Below are positions 33,677-43,383 of a stretch of 64,000 nt of DNA, one piece after another. This DNA comes from Proteobacteria bacterium ST_bin12. GTDB lineage: Bacteria; Pseudomonadota; Gammaproteobacteria; Burkholderiales; Methylophilaceae. Location of the stretch: positions 1 through 64,000 of the forward strand of contig MSXP01000005.1 in the NCBI GenBank assembly GCA_002083635.1. The letters run 5' to 3'. The notes under the pieces were generated by a model. That model made no database searches. It was not told where the DNA came from and was given only the letters and a program-made list of their open reading frames with translations. The position numbers were made by a program, and so were the translations under genes. Every line of letters starts with the position of its first letter. Position 1 is the stretch's first letter.

Positions 33677-34783
33677 TTAATGCTTAAAAACCTGCAAAAT
33701 TTGTTGTGATAAATCGGCCCAATTGTAGTGTGCCTCAACATGCGCACGTGTATTCACAGCTAGTCTAGCGTGTGTTTGCACATCGTCTAAAACCGCCACA
33801 ATTTTTTTTGCCATTGCAGCACTATCATTGGGCACAATTAAATAACCCGTTTTGTCTGGCAAAACCAAACCACGGTAAAACAAAAAATCCCACGCAATGG
33901 TTGGCAATCCCATGGCGGTTGCTTCCAAACAAGTGCCTGGCAAGCCTTCGTAATAAGAGGTTGATACGTATAATTTGCTGGCTTGATAATAGGCTTGCAT
34001 GTCAGAGAATTTAACCTTGCCTGTTAATTGAACGTTTTGGCTGTGTGGAGCTAATTGCTCACTCACCCAAACATCGTCATCCCCATAACCAACAATCACT
34101 ATGCGGATATCACTTTTTTGTTGTATCAGATTTTTGCAAACTTGCACCATTGCTCTGCTGCCCTTGCGATGTTCAATCCGCCCGCAAAATAGCACATCAA
34201 CCGTTTTTTCAATATTTTGGCTAGGTTTAAAAGCCACCAAATCTGCGCCATTAGGAATAATCACAATCGGCTTATTAATGCCATAAGTCAGCAGCTCTTG
34301 CCTACCTTGTTCAGTCAGCGCAATAATTTTTGCCGCCTGCTTAAAAATACGTGTTTCTATCCAGCGCTTAATCGCAATTTCCACATCATTCCACTGGCTT
34401 ACAAAATAAGGCTTGTCGTAAAACTTACCCGACATACCAATATATGTAGTATGCGCAGTCAGTATCAACGGGATATGCTTTGGTAAAAACAAGCCAGGAA
34501 TAAGCGGCGGAATATGCAAATTGACTGCCTGAATTTTTTGTTCAGCATACAGCTTCTTCACAATTTTACGCGCAGCCAATATCCAAAAAAATAAATTAAA
34601 GCGGCTAGATGTAAATGGAATATGGATGATTTCCACATTGGCATAGCGCCGCTTTACTTGATGCTCGTCACCTGTGATGAGGTAAATAGTAGGTGAATTT
34701 TCTGGTAAGTTAGATAAAAAAGAATCTAAATAACGGGCAATACCGCCTACGCCGTAAAATTGCGGGTACACAATTGCAATCAT
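33677..34783 (-). CDS. glycosyltransferase family 4 protein
   Basis: This 368-residue GT-B fold enzyme should add a sugar to the exopolysaccharide repeat unit at the cytoplasmic membrane face. The N-terminal acceptor half has VYPQFYGVGGIARYL. The C-terminal donor half has VDVLFCGRIEHRKGSRAM and the E-x7-E motif EGLPGTCLE. I place the start at the ATG forming ATGA with the stop of the upstream GT4 gene, rather than at an in-frame ATG 19 codons earlier, because the shorter form begins directly at the Rossmann strand MIAIVYPQF. It is the last gene of the glycosyltransferase run. Confidence 0.88.
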   Translation of the reverse strand: MIAIVYPQFYGVGGIARYLDSFLSNLPENSPTIYLITGDEHQVKRRYANVEIIHIPFTSSRFNLFFWILAARKIVKKLYAEQKIQAVNLHIPPLIPGLFLPKHIPLILTAHTTYIGMSGKFYDKPYFVSQWNDVEIAIKRWIETRIFKQAAKIIALTEQGRQELLTYGINKPIVIIPNGADLVAFKPSQNIEKTVDVLFCGRIEHRKGSRAMVQVCKNLIQQKSDIRIVIVGYGDDDVWVSEQLAPHSQNVQLTGKVKFSDMQAYYQASKLYVSTSYYEGLPGTCLEATAMGLPTIAWDFLFYRGLVLPDKTGYLIVPNDSAAMAKKIVAVLDDVQTHARLAVNTRAHVEAHYNWADLSQQILQVFKH

Positions 34784-35997
34784 TGCATTACGTCTTTCAT
34801 CAAAAGATTTGACCCAATTTCTTGGGTTAACCTTTCCCAAGTATAGCCAGCCAATATCTGCTGACGCGCGGCGTGTTCCATTTGGGTTTTTAATAGTGAA
34901 TTAGCTAAAATTTCTACTACTACTTTTGCTGTCTTTTCAGCATCATTTGCATTTACTAACAAGCCGTTTACACCATTTTTTATGATTTCTGGCACACCCC
35001 CCACTGCGGTACTTAGCAAGCATGTGCCTGATGCCATTGCCTCTAACACCACTAGTGGGCAAGGGTCTTGCCATACCGATGGCAAGACAACCATATCTGC
35101 TGCTGAATATACATAGCGCAATTTGTCGTGCGGCATAAAGCCTGTAAAGATAATCGCTTTGCTCACTGGTTTTGCTAGCTCAACAAGTGATTGCTCATAA
35201 TCCGTTTTGGCAGCACCTCCAAAAAATGAGCTGCCCGCGATGATTAACCTTGTGTGTGGTAGTTGTGCGTGAATGGTAATAAAGGCTTTAATTAATACAT
35301 GTACGCCTTTAATTTCGGTTAATCGTCCAACGTATAGCAAATAGGTTTTATCGGGTTGTATATCAATTAAGCCTCTTAGCTGGCTAACTGCCTCATCACC
35401 ATATGGCTTAAAAATTTCAGGGTCGGTGGCGTTAAATACTACGGTAAATTTGTCGGCATATTCTGGAAAATATTGCAGCGCATGGCACCTAATATAATCG
35501 CTAACACAAATTACTTTATCTACCTTTTTAAGTGCGCGGCGATAAAACGGCCTAAAAAACGCAATACCTAAATGCGCATTGTGCATATGTAAAACCAGCG
35601 TTTGCTGTGGACTTTTTTTCATAAAAAACAAAAAGTTAGGTTCGTTATGAATCACTACTGCATCAAACTCGCGCACTAATTTAGCCATACGCATGCCATA
35701 AGAAACCACGTTTTGTATCTTGGCGATGTAACGTAACGGGTTACGCCAAGTCACTTTTTCTTTAATTTTGTAAAAAAACTGCTCTGTTTTTGTCCAAGCA
35801 ATCGTTAAATAGCGAACATTTTTAACACCAAATGCATCAGCTGGCCGCGACACTATCGTGATATCAAATTGCGCTTGATCTAACCGCTGAGAAACCTCAT
35901 GCACCCAATGCTCAACCGCGCCACCCTTTACAGGCGGCACTGGCAACATTTCTGGCACCACAATGGCTAGGCTTTTTTTAAGTATGTTTTGATTCAA
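34780..35997 (-). CDS. glycosyltransferase family 4 protein
   Basis: This 405-residue GT-B enzyme has an N-terminal LAIVVPEMLPVPPVKGGAVE loop and a donor half with YLLYVGRLTEIKGVHVLIKA and DPCPLVVLEAMASGTCLL (the E-x7-E type motif). The start is TTG at 35997; no ATG is available before the conserved domain. The frame is the same as that of the upstream glycoside hydrolase, separated by the hydrolase stop codon and five further codons. It overlaps the following GT4 by ATGA. The sugar specificity cannot be read from sequence. Confidence 0.88.
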   Translation of the reverse strand: MNQNILKKSLAIVVPEMLPVPPVKGGAVEHWVHEVSQRLDQAQFDITIVSRPADAFGVKNVRYLTIAWTKTEQFFYKIKEKVTWRNPLRYIAKIQNVVSYGMRMAKLVREFDAVVIHNEPNFLFFMKKSPQQTLVLHMHNAHLGIAFFRPFYRRALKKVDKVICVSDYIRCHALQYFPEYADKFTVVFNATDPEIFKPYGDEAVSQLRGLIDIQPDKTYLLYVGRLTEIKGVHVLIKAFITIHAQLPHTRLIIAGSSFFGGAAKTDYEQSLVELAKPVSKAIIFTGFMPHDKLRYVYSAADMVVLPSVWQDPCPLVVLEAMASGTCLLSTAVGGVPEIIKNGVNGLLVNANDAEKTAKVVVEILANSLLKTQMEHAARQQILAGYTWERLTQEIGSNLLMKDVMQ

Positions 35998-36012
35998 GAT
36001 AGCGATTTCTGA

Positions 36013-38397
36013 TTATTGCTGCCGGCTAATGCTGCTAGTTAATACCACTTCAAAATAAGTGGTTGCGCCGTGGCTTAATTGGCTAATATCTAACTCAAAC
36101 TCAATGCCAGCATCCGTTTGTTTAACTGCAATCGCATCTTGGCGCTGGCCGCGTAAATTAGTAGAAAACACTCTTAACTGTTGTTTATAGGGGGTTTTTA
36201 GTGCAAGTTTAACTTTTGTGGCTTTTATCACGACTGGTAGCTTGCCAATATCTTGCAAAATAGTTTCGCTAGCATCGCTAAAGCGCATATCGCTATTTCT
36301 AGCATCGGTAGAAAGCACAATTAGCATGCGTTTGCTGTTTGCCAACATTTGGCCATCCATTGCCGATACCGCGACCAAAGCTGCACCGCTAGCCGATAAA
36401 ATAGATAGCTGATTAAGCTGAATTGTAGCTGGTTCGTCAAATACTACTGCCTCGGTTTTAGGGGTAATCACCATCATGCGCTTTTGTGGCGCATCCAATA
36501 AAATTTCACCCGTATCACTTTGGTAAATTCCTGCTTCAGAATTGGTTAAGTTACTGGCATTTAGCAATTTAGCGTCGCGTAAATTTTGTACGCGGGCCGC
36601 CCAGCGGTCATCGGCAAGCAGTTTCACCTTGCTCACCTTATAGGCTAAGCCGCTGGCATATTCTTTTAATAAGCCATCTAGCTTTAAGCCTAGGTTTGTG
36701 GTGGGCTGCACCAGCTTACCAAAACCTGCTGCATTTAATCGCAAACCTGGCTGATTAAAATCAATTTCTGCTGCTGCATTCTGATTAATTGTTAGTTTAG
36801 GTTTAGGCTGCCAATCCAATCCAACACCTGTCACTAAGCTTAGTTTAGACACATCCGCGGGCGTATTGCCCAAGTGCGCGCTGTTTTGAAATCCATCTTG
36901 GGGCGTGAGTTTTACGCTAATGGTATTTAGCGCAGGCGCTACATCGCCGCGCAAATACAACAGCGCAGCAAGCGTTTCGGTGGCGCGAGATATGGGATCT
37001 TGCCCCACTGCAAAAGAATTAATCCTATTTTTATTGGCATTCGTTTGCGTGCCAGCATAACTTAGCGCAACTGCGCCAGAATGCTGGCAAATTCCAGCCC
37101 AGCTTTGCAGTGCTGCATAAGCAGGCAGGGCTAAACCCGATTCGCGCCTGTATTGATTCCAAAAAACTTGGCCATGCTCACTGACTGTGTATGCTTTGCC
37201 TAAATGTTTAGCCGCTGCCAGTTCTCTGATATAGGCGGCATGATTTTCTAGCATGCTGTCTTGGCGTACCTTTAGTTGCGTACCCACATAATCTGGGTGA
37301 CCAAAATAATTATGCATATCAACCCAGCTAAATTGGCCACGTGTGGCTTGTGCGGCTGGCGCATTCCATAAATTGTAGCTAGTCACTTGGCCTGTAAAAC
37401 CAAGTTTGCGCACATATTGCGTCATCCAATCTGCAGTCTTTTTTTCAGTATCCACAAAAAATTCTTGCGTATCCGCCATGCGTAGTGATGTCCAAGCGTC
37501 TGATGCAGGAAAGTTAACCTGATTTTTATCCCAATTTTTACCTAAGTTTTTATCTATATTTTCATCTGATTTTAATTCGCTAATACCTGTGGTTTTACTT
37601 GTCCAAGCGGATTTAAGTTTAGCGTTGCTGCCATATTTGGCTTTAAGCCATTTGGCAAAATGGGGTTTAAATTCCGGCTTAACACCGTTGCGATTCACAA
37701 AAGTTAAGTTGTTTTCGTTGACTAAAATCATGCCTGCAAAAGCAGGGTCTTTTATTGTGCTAATGCCTGTATAAGGATTTACGCTGCCATACATCTTGGC
37801 GATTAATTGCTTCCAATGCGCTTGGCTATCAGCATCAAAATACACGCCTGTATGCAGGCCTTTTTTGCCTATCCAGCGCTCATTAACGTTGCCATAACCG
37901 CCGTTGTCATTGCTTAAGCCGTTGAGTATGTAATAAATACCATTGCGCTTTAATGCAGCCATCAAATAATAAAAACGGTCTAATTGCTCTGGATTGAAAT
38001 CAAAATCTTGCTGGCGCGCTTCCATTAAGGTCGCCTCTACAAAATCCAGCCGCGCCATATTGTAGCCATGCAAACGAAATTGCTGCACATACAAATCGGT
38101 AACTGCATAACTGGGAAAGCTGCCTGTACCCACACCAAAACCTAATGAGCCAATCAAAAAACGTTGTGGCTTTTCAGGCTCATTTTCCAGTGCCCAATGG
38201 CCTTGATTATTGATTACAAGCTTTGTTTTAATTAGTTTTGCAGGCGGCACTAAGTTAGAAAAATCTAAAATACTGCCCTCTTCAACCATCAATGAAACAT
38301 CTTTTACGTGCACCCATGTGTCTGCAGCTAAGCTTGTGACGCTAAACAAAAAGCCAATCGCTACAGATAACAATAAAGCTGCAACATTCACTTTCAT
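36013..38397 (-). CDS. secreted glycoside hydrolase-like protein (clan GH-A type)
   Basis: This 794-residue exported protein has a signal peptide ending at LAADT. After about 75 beta-rich residues a TIM-barrel-like domain begins, with the candidate acid/base Glu228 in GMILVNENNLTF (the NE of strand 4) and the candidate nucleophile Glu407 in AYTVSEHGQVFWNQ (strand 7). The C-terminal 350 residues look like beta-sandwich accessory domains. Hydrolases or lyases inside polysaccharide operons usually trim, release or turn over the polymer. ATGA overlap with the upstream GT2 ties it into the operon. I do not recognise the exact GH family, and the catalytic residues are assigned by motif only. Confidence 0.72.
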   Translation of the reverse strand: MKVNVAALLLSVAIGFLFSVTSLAADTWVHVKDVSLMVEEGSILDFSNLVPPAKLIKTKLVINNQGHWALENEPEKPQRFLIGSLGFGVGTGSFPSYAVTDLYVQQFRLHGYNMARLDFVEATLMEARQQDFDFNPEQLDRFYYLMAALKRNGIYYILNGLSNDNGGYGNVNERWIGKKGLHTGVYFDADSQAHWKQLIAKMYGSVNPYTGISTIKDPAFAGMILVNENNLTFVNRNGVKPEFKPHFAKWLKAKYGSNAKLKSAWTSKTTGISELKSDENIDKNLGKNWDKNQVNFPASDAWTSLRMADTQEFFVDTEKKTADWMTQYVRKLGFTGQVTSYNLWNAPAAQATRGQFSWVDMHNYFGHPDYVGTQLKVRQDSMLENHAAYIRELAAAKHLGKAYTVSEHGQVFWNQYRRESGLALPAYAALQSWAGICQHSGAVALSYAGTQTNANKNRINSFAVGQDPISRATETLAALLYLRGDVAPALNTISVKLTPQDGFQNSAHLGNTPADVSKLSLVTGVGLDWQPKPKLTINQNAAAEIDFNQPGLRLNAAGFGKLVQPTTNLGLKLDGLLKEYASGLAYKVSKVKLLADDRWAARVQNLRDAKLLNASNLTNSEAGIYQSDTGEILLDAPQKRMMVITPKTEAVVFDEPATIQLNQLSILSASGAALVAVSAMDGQMLANSKRMLIVLSTDARNSDMRFSDASETILQDIGKLPVVIKATKVKLALKTPYKQQLRVFSTNLRGQRQDAIAVKQTDAGIEFELDISQLSHGATTYFEVVLTSSISRQQ

Positions 38398-39323
38398 GCA
38401 CGTATCGCTTGACGAAAGTAATCAACGCAAAACACTGCAAAGCCGGGCAAAAGTGCGGCCAAACAAATTGCATATGCGCCTACACTTGAAAATCTAGATA
38501 CATTCATAAAACGACCATCTGCCGCATGAAAGCTATATCGCACATACAGCACTGCCCATTTAATAAACGTTTTTGGGTCATCAAAAAAATAGCGAATATC
38601 TCTATTTAGCATTTGCAGAAAATAATCCTTAACCAGCGCTTTTTTTTGTGGATTGACTTTGGTGATTTGATTGCCAGAATCTTGATAAAAAATTCTTAAT
38701 GGCTCATTAATACAGCGAATTTTGTATTTACTGGCAATGGCATCCCACACAATATTCTCTGGCACAAAACGCACCAATTTATCTTCAGGAAAAGGATATT
38801 GTTTTAACACTTCAGTACGATGAAAACCCCAAGATTCGCCACGTTTTTTGTGCTTATAGCGCAAATCTAAGGCGTTGGTATCTAACGGATGACTTTCAAA
38901 CAGGTCACCACAAATTTCACCATTCTCGTACTGGCATAAAGTGACAATACCTGTAAATTGGTATTGCTTAGTTTGAGGAATCTGCTGCCACCAAAACCAC
39001 ATTTTTTCTAAAGCATCCGGCAAAAATGCATCATCTGAATCTATTGGTAAAAATAAATCGCCCCTGGCGAGATTAACCCCTTTGTTAAAGGCAATATGCT
39101 TACCAGAGTTAGGCTGTAACTTATAAATAATAGAAAAATCAGCCACTTTTTTCCACTGTTCAATCAGTTGCCTAGTGCCATCTGTTGAGCCATCATCTAC
39201 AACAACCCACTCAAAATCGCGATAAGTTTGTGTCATTAAGCTATCGAAAATCCGATGTAGCGTATGTGCGCGATTATAGGTTGGGGTAAACACAGTGAAA
39301 TGGGGTGAGTGTGCAGAAGCCAT
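38394..39323 (-). CDS. glycosyltransferase family 2 protein
   Basis: This 309-residue GT-A enzyme shows FTVFTPTYNRAHTLHRIFDSL, VVVDDGSTDGTRQL and the metal-binding LPIDSDDAFLPDAL. KRGESWGFHRTEVL sits in the acceptor half. The C-terminal 60 residues contain one hydrophobic segment (GAYAICLAALLPGFAVFCV), so it is probably membrane-anchored. The stop codon overlaps the hydrolase ATG, so the two are translationally coupled. Confidence 0.9.
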   Translation of the reverse strand: MASAHSPHFTVFTPTYNRAHTLHRIFDSLMTQTYRDFEWVVVDDGSTDGTRQLIEQWKKVADFSIIYKLQPNSGKHIAFNKGVNLARGDLFLPIDSDDAFLPDALEKMWFWWQQIPQTKQYQFTGIVTLCQYENGEICGDLFESHPLDTNALDLRYKHKKRGESWGFHRTEVLKQYPFPEDKLVRFVPENIVWDAIASKYKIRCINEPLRIFYQDSGNQITKVNPQKKALVKDYFLQMLNRDIRYFFDDPKTFIKWAVLYVRYSFHAADGRFMNVSRFSSVGAYAICLAALLPGFAVFCVDYFRQAIRA

Positions 39324-39386
39324 ATTGCTAGGATTAATTAATACAGTACATTTATATAATAATTAATATCAAATTCTAATTAAGTT

Positions 39387-40592
39387 TTATGACAACATTG
39401 AGATGGATTGACGATAGGTATTATTCAGTGAAGCGGCTATTTGCTGATAGCCTCTTACCTTGTTCACATAAGCAATGCCCTTTTCATGCATTATCTGTTT
39501 AAGGCTGTCGTCATTAAATAAGCTAAGTACCGCTGTTGCAAAGTGTTTTGCATCAAGCGGAGTACATTTAGCCGCACCGCTTTCTTGTGCCACAAATACT
39601 TGATCAGGATTGTCATTCATCACTACAGGTATGCCTAGTGCCATGTATTCAACCGCTTTTGTCGGTGAACTCATATCTAACAAGTAACCACGCGGAATTG
39701 GCGATAGCCCAATTTCTGCCGCCGCCACATAACGCCAAGCTTCAGCCATTGGTAACCAGCCCGTCCACAAAACATGCTGCGATACACCTATTTTTTCTGC
39801 CTGATTTTTTAACCAAGTACGATGCTCTTCATCCTCAGTATCACCTGCTAGCACCAACAATGTGTTTGGCACATGCTCAAGAACTATGCACAACATATCA
39901 AACAAAATTTCAATTTTTCGTACTCTATCTAATGTACCCAAGTACACTAGAACTCGCTTTCCGATTAATAACGGATTTTCTGCCGGAATAGGTTTTTGTA
40001 ACGCACTTTCTAAATCAACACCCATTGGCACAGGTGTCATTCTTTGCGGGTTAACGCCTTGCAGCGCTAACATTTCAAGCATATTTTGGCTTTGCACAAA
40101 CACATGATCAGTATTTGGCAAAATAATTTTATACAGTAAAAATTTCCCAATATTGCCCTGCAATAACGGAAACCAATAGCGCATACCAGCACTTGCGCCA
40201 CGCGCTTTTGCACGCTCAATTTGGCCCTCTGATTGTGGATAAGAAAGCCAATAATAAAATGGGATTTTTTTAAATTTACACATCACAATCGCCACCAGTG
40301 CAATCAATGTCATATCGCGCACTTGCACTGCTTGATATTGCGCATAATTTGCAGTGATTAACACTTTGCACTGATGCAAAAATTTGAAGATATATTGCCC
40401 AGCACGATTTTGCGGCACTTTGCACAAAATGGCTCTGCCTGCTGGCCAATCTGCTGCATTATCCGTATTCACATCTTGCTCAGTCAGTAAATCGCAAGTA
40501 ATACCAAAGCGTGGCAAGTATTTGCCAAACAAAGTGGTTAAGTCTGCCCTAAAGGTGGGCCATTGTTCTGCTGTTAAATACAGGACATGCAT
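39387..40592 (-). CDS. glycosyltransferase family 4 protein
   Basis: This 401-residue GT-B enzyme has a variant N-terminal half (HVLYLTAEQWPTFRADL) and a clear donor half with KRVLVYLGTLDRVRKIEIL and DMSSPTKAVEYMALGIPVVM, carrying the second Glu of the usual motif. It begins one base after the stop codon of the Wzy-like polymerase gene. Within a Wzx/Wzy locus it should build the repeat unit. Confidence 0.88.
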   Translation of the reverse strand: MHVLYLTAEQWPTFRADLTTLFGKYLPRFGITCDLLTEQDVNTDNAADWPAGRAILCKVPQNRAGQYIFKFLHQCKVLITANYAQYQAVQVRDMTLIALVAIVMCKFKKIPFYYWLSYPQSEGQIERAKARGASAGMRYWFPLLQGNIGKFLLYKIILPNTDHVFVQSQNMLEMLALQGVNPQRMTPVPMGVDLESALQKPIPAENPLLIGKRVLVYLGTLDRVRKIEILFDMLCIVLEHVPNTLLVLAGDTEDEEHRTWLKNQAEKIGVSQHVLWTGWLPMAEAWRYVAAAEIGLSPIPRGYLLDMSSPTKAVEYMALGIPVVMNDNPDQVFVAQESGAAKCTPLDAKHFATAVLSLFNDDSLKQIMHEKGIAYVNKVRGYQQIAASLNNTYRQSISMLS

Positions 40593-40593
40593 A

Positions 40594-42084
40594 TTACGTA
40601 AGCTCTTTTTGCACGGCTTGTATTTCGCGCTGCTGTTGCTGATGCAAAAATGCGGCGTATCCCAACATCAGCGAAATAATCAGTTCATGTACTAATAAAT
40701 TCACTTGGCTATCGGAGTAGATTAAGAAGAATAAAGTTAAGGCAATACCGGCTTGCAAAGCCATACAGTCTGCTTTTACCTGCGCGCTTGTTGATTTGCG
40801 CCATAACTTGCCAATTTGCACCCAAGCGGCTAGAAAAATGCTTATATACATTGTTAGCCCAACAACACCTAAATCCCACAACAAGGTAGAAATAGTGGTT
40901 AAGTTAATACCGTAATTGGGATACAAACGTGCGATATGACCAGCATCGAAACCGTTGCCATAAGAGCTGCCTAAACCATGGCCGAATAAAAAGCTGATTG
41001 GGTCTTGCCAGCTATGAAACTTAGCCCAAAAAGTCATCACGGTAGTACGATTTAAGAGTAATTTTCCGTAGCCCAGTTTTTCTTCTACGTTGTAGGCAAT
41101 AATGCCCATTAGGCCATCCAGAATATTGCTGTCTTCTAAAAAGTGAAAATAGATAAATGCAAAAATAAAAGTTAATGCCATTAAACCCATAAATAATGGA
41201 ATATATTTTGCTGGCTCTTGCATAATATCTTTGCGCAACAGCACAAAACCTAACAATGGCAACATCACAATCACCACCTTTGTTTCACCCAATGCAAGTG
41301 GCAACAATAAAATACCAACCAACAATGCAGCGCGCGATGTTTCAATTAAACCTACTTTCCAGCGCGAAAATACAAATGCAACGGCAATCAATACAAAAGT
41401 GACCATAATGGCGTTGGGGCTACCGCCCTCAATGTTGGCGCCCATTGTGCCTGCGACAACGTCAGTTGCCTCACCACCTGCAGCCAAGCCGCCACGCAAA
41501 GGCACTAAGGCAAAGCGCTCAAAGAACGCAAAAGGCAATTGTAAAAGCGCAATAATCAGTAACAACTTAAGCCATAAATCAAAGTCCTGTTTGGTATTCG
41601 CTAAAGTCACTAAGGCTAGCAATAAGCCAAAAGTTTGAAAGTAGCGTTTAAACCCTGTAAAGAGTTCGCCCAAACCATGTAATTGCGAAACGCTCACGAT
41701 GAGTGCATACAGCATAAAAATGAGAGCAAGCCAAATAAACAGCGGTATCGTTTTTTTATGCTCTGGATTAAAACTAAATAAATTGAGCAAGCCTGGCACA
41801 AATAATAATAAAGCCATCATAGAAACGGCCCATAACACACGATGAAAGCCGTGCCCCACCATATCCAGCAAAGCTGGCGTTGCAAGGCCAAGTGCGATGA
41901 CTAATAAAATGGTTTTTTTAGGAATAGCCAGTAAAAAAGTACCTCCCACCAAACCTACTGCCAAGCCAATTAAAATGGGGTTTGCGGTCACTGAAATTAG
42001 GCCAAACAAAAAGGCAAGACCACTGGCTAATATAAAAAAAGCCAGTTTTACCCAAATGCTGTTTGCGTTTTTTAGTGTTTGCAT
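40594..42084 (-). CDS. O-antigen polymerase/ligase-like membrane protein (Wzy)
   Basis: This 496-residue protein has about a dozen predicted membrane helices. A large periplasmic loop near residues 325-385 contains KFHSWQDPISFLFGHGLGSSYG, the FGHGLGS pattern common to Wzy_C/O-antigen ligase family loops. It should polymerise undecaprenyl-linked repeat units in the periplasm. It sits between two GT4 genes and downstream of the flippase, as expected for a Wzx/Wzy-dependent pathway. Polymerase and ligase cannot be separated by sequence alone. Confidence 0.85.
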   Translation of the reverse strand: MQTLKNANSIWVKLAFFILASGLAFLFGLISVTANPILIGLAVGLVGGTFLLAIPKKTILLVIALGLATPALLDMVGHGFHRVLWAVSMMALLLFVPGLLNLFSFNPEHKKTIPLFIWLALIFMLYALIVSVSQLHGLGELFTGFKRYFQTFGLLLALVTLANTKQDFDLWLKLLLIIALLQLPFAFFERFALVPLRGGLAAGGEATDVVAGTMGANIEGGSPNAIMVTFVLIAVAFVFSRWKVGLIETSRAALLVGILLLPLALGETKVVIVMLPLLGFVLLRKDIMQEPAKYIPLFMGLMALTFIFAFIYFHFLEDSNILDGLMGIIAYNVEEKLGYGKLLLNRTTVMTFWAKFHSWQDPISFLFGHGLGSSYGNGFDAGHIARLYPNYGINLTTISTLLWDLGVVGLTMYISIFLAAWVQIGKLWRKSTSAQVKADCMALQAGIALTLFFLIYSDSQVNLLVHELIISLMLGYAAFLHQQQQREIQAVQKELT

Positions 42085-42123
42085 ATGATTAATATCATTT
42101 TTTATTCAATTTTTTAATTAAAT

Positions 42124-43380
42124 TCATGGCTGAATCATGCTGAAATTTTGTTGCTTAGATGCACTTAACTTTTGTATTGCATCTAAAAATACAGGCTCTA
42201 TTTTGCTCCAAACATGTTGCCTGCCAGACATGACAGCGTGATGTTTAAATTTAAGTAGCTCATGCTTATTGGTGTGCAATTGAAATATGGTATGCGCTAG
42301 CGATTGCGCATCGTAATCAAATATCAGCCCATTTTGCCAATCGTTTATATAGCGCGTATGAGTGCGAATATTGCTGGCCAACACAGGTATGCCTGCCACT
42401 AAATATTCAAATAATTTGGTTGGCGGGTTAAATTCGTTCCATTGATTTTGCTCCCAAAGGCAAATGCCCACGTCTGCCTGCGCTAAATATGCGGGTATCT
42501 CATGCCCCGATACTCGGCCCACAATTTGAACAAATTGCTCAATTTTTAATGCTTTAACACGTTGCTGGCAAAAAGTTAACTCTGACTCTGTTGCGCCTAC
42601 AATGGTTAATTTAATGGCACCATTTCGTTTTAATAGCGCCGTTTCTTTAGCCAAAACTGCCATAGCATCTAGCATCACATCGCGGCCACGCGCTTGGCTT
42701 ACAGTGCCAATATAAATTAAATGTATCGGCTTGTTTTGTGGCGCCTCTGTTTGGGTGTGCTGCTGCACTTGTGTATTGTCGTGCTGCGGCACTTCTTTAT
42801 TGACGTGCTGAGGCACGAAGCTATCGGCCACGCCCATGTAAATCATTTTTATTTTTTCTGCTTTTACGCCATGGTGTATTAAATCCTCTTGATGATCTTC
42901 ACCAATTGGCATAATTAAATCTGCACGTTTTGCACCGTAAAAAACCAGCCAATGCGCCATTTTTGCCAAGGTATTGCGCACTGGCGAAAATGCTTTTACC
43001 ACATGCATTAAGTTGGTTGGGTGCTCGTTCCAATACAAGCAAGTTGGAATTTTACCCACCATTAAACTAATGGGTGACGCGCTGGAGTGCAATAAAACTG
43101 CCAAGCTTGGCTGCTGTTTGCGTATGGTGTTGGCACATTTGTACAGATAACTTAACCAACCCAACTTACCACTTTTTCGCCCAAGCGCTATGTAATTTGC
43201 ACCCTCAATCATCAATTCAGTTTGGCTAAGCATATCTTGGCTCAAAATAGTGAGCTGATAATGCTTAGCTAACGCCTGCAACCGATACGAAAAATCTAAA
43301 AAACCTGGCTGGTTTTCTGAGAAGCAGGTAACGACAATGCAGGTTGGTTGGGAATCTGTCATTTGAATCAAGTTGCGCAT
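42124..43380 (-). CDS. glycosyltransferase family 4 protein with octapeptide repeat
   Basis: This 418-residue GT-B enzyme ends in a donor half with IHLIYIGTVSQARGRDVML and FNPPTKLFEYLVAGIPVLAS. In the linker between the two Rossmann domains it carries an unusual insertion of about three and a half copies of an eight-residue unit (PQHVNKEV, PQHDNTQV, QQHTQTEA, then a partial unit), encoded by a 24-bp tandem repeat at 42730-42816. The start is the ATG at 43380; a second ATG six codons in is possible. It follows the pyruvyl transferase by three bases. Confidence 0.86.
   Translation of the reverse strand: MRNLIQMTDSQPTCIVVTCFSENQPGFLDFSYRLQALAKHYQLTILSQDMLSQTELMIEGANYIALGRKSGKLGWLSYLYKCANTIRKQQPSLAVLLHSSASPISLMVGKIPTCLYWNEHPTNLMHVVKAFSPVRNTLAKMAHWLVFYGAKRADLIMPIGEDHQEDLIHHGVKAEKIKMIYMGVADSFVPQHVNKEVPQHDNTQVQQHTQTEAPQNKPIHLIYIGTVSQARGRDVMLDAMAVLAKETALLKRNGAIKLTIVGATESELTFCQQRVKALKIEQFVQIVGRVSGHEIPAYLAQADVGICLWEQNQWNEFNPPTKLFEYLVAGIPVLASNIRTHTRYINDWQNGLIFDYDAQSLAHTIFQLHTNKHELLKFKHHAVMSGRQHVWSKIEPVFLDAIQKLSASKQQNFSMIQP
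42730..42816 (-). repeat. 24-bp in-frame tandem repeat (about 3.5 copies)
   Basis: On the minus strand the units begin GTGCCTCAGCAC, GTGCCGCAGCAC and GTGCAGCAGCAC, each 24 bases long and in frame, with a partial fourth unit. They encode Gln/His-rich octapeptides inside a glycosyltransferase linker. Being a multiple of three, copy-number change would not break the gene. Confidence 0.8.
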
Positions 43381-43383
43381 TTT

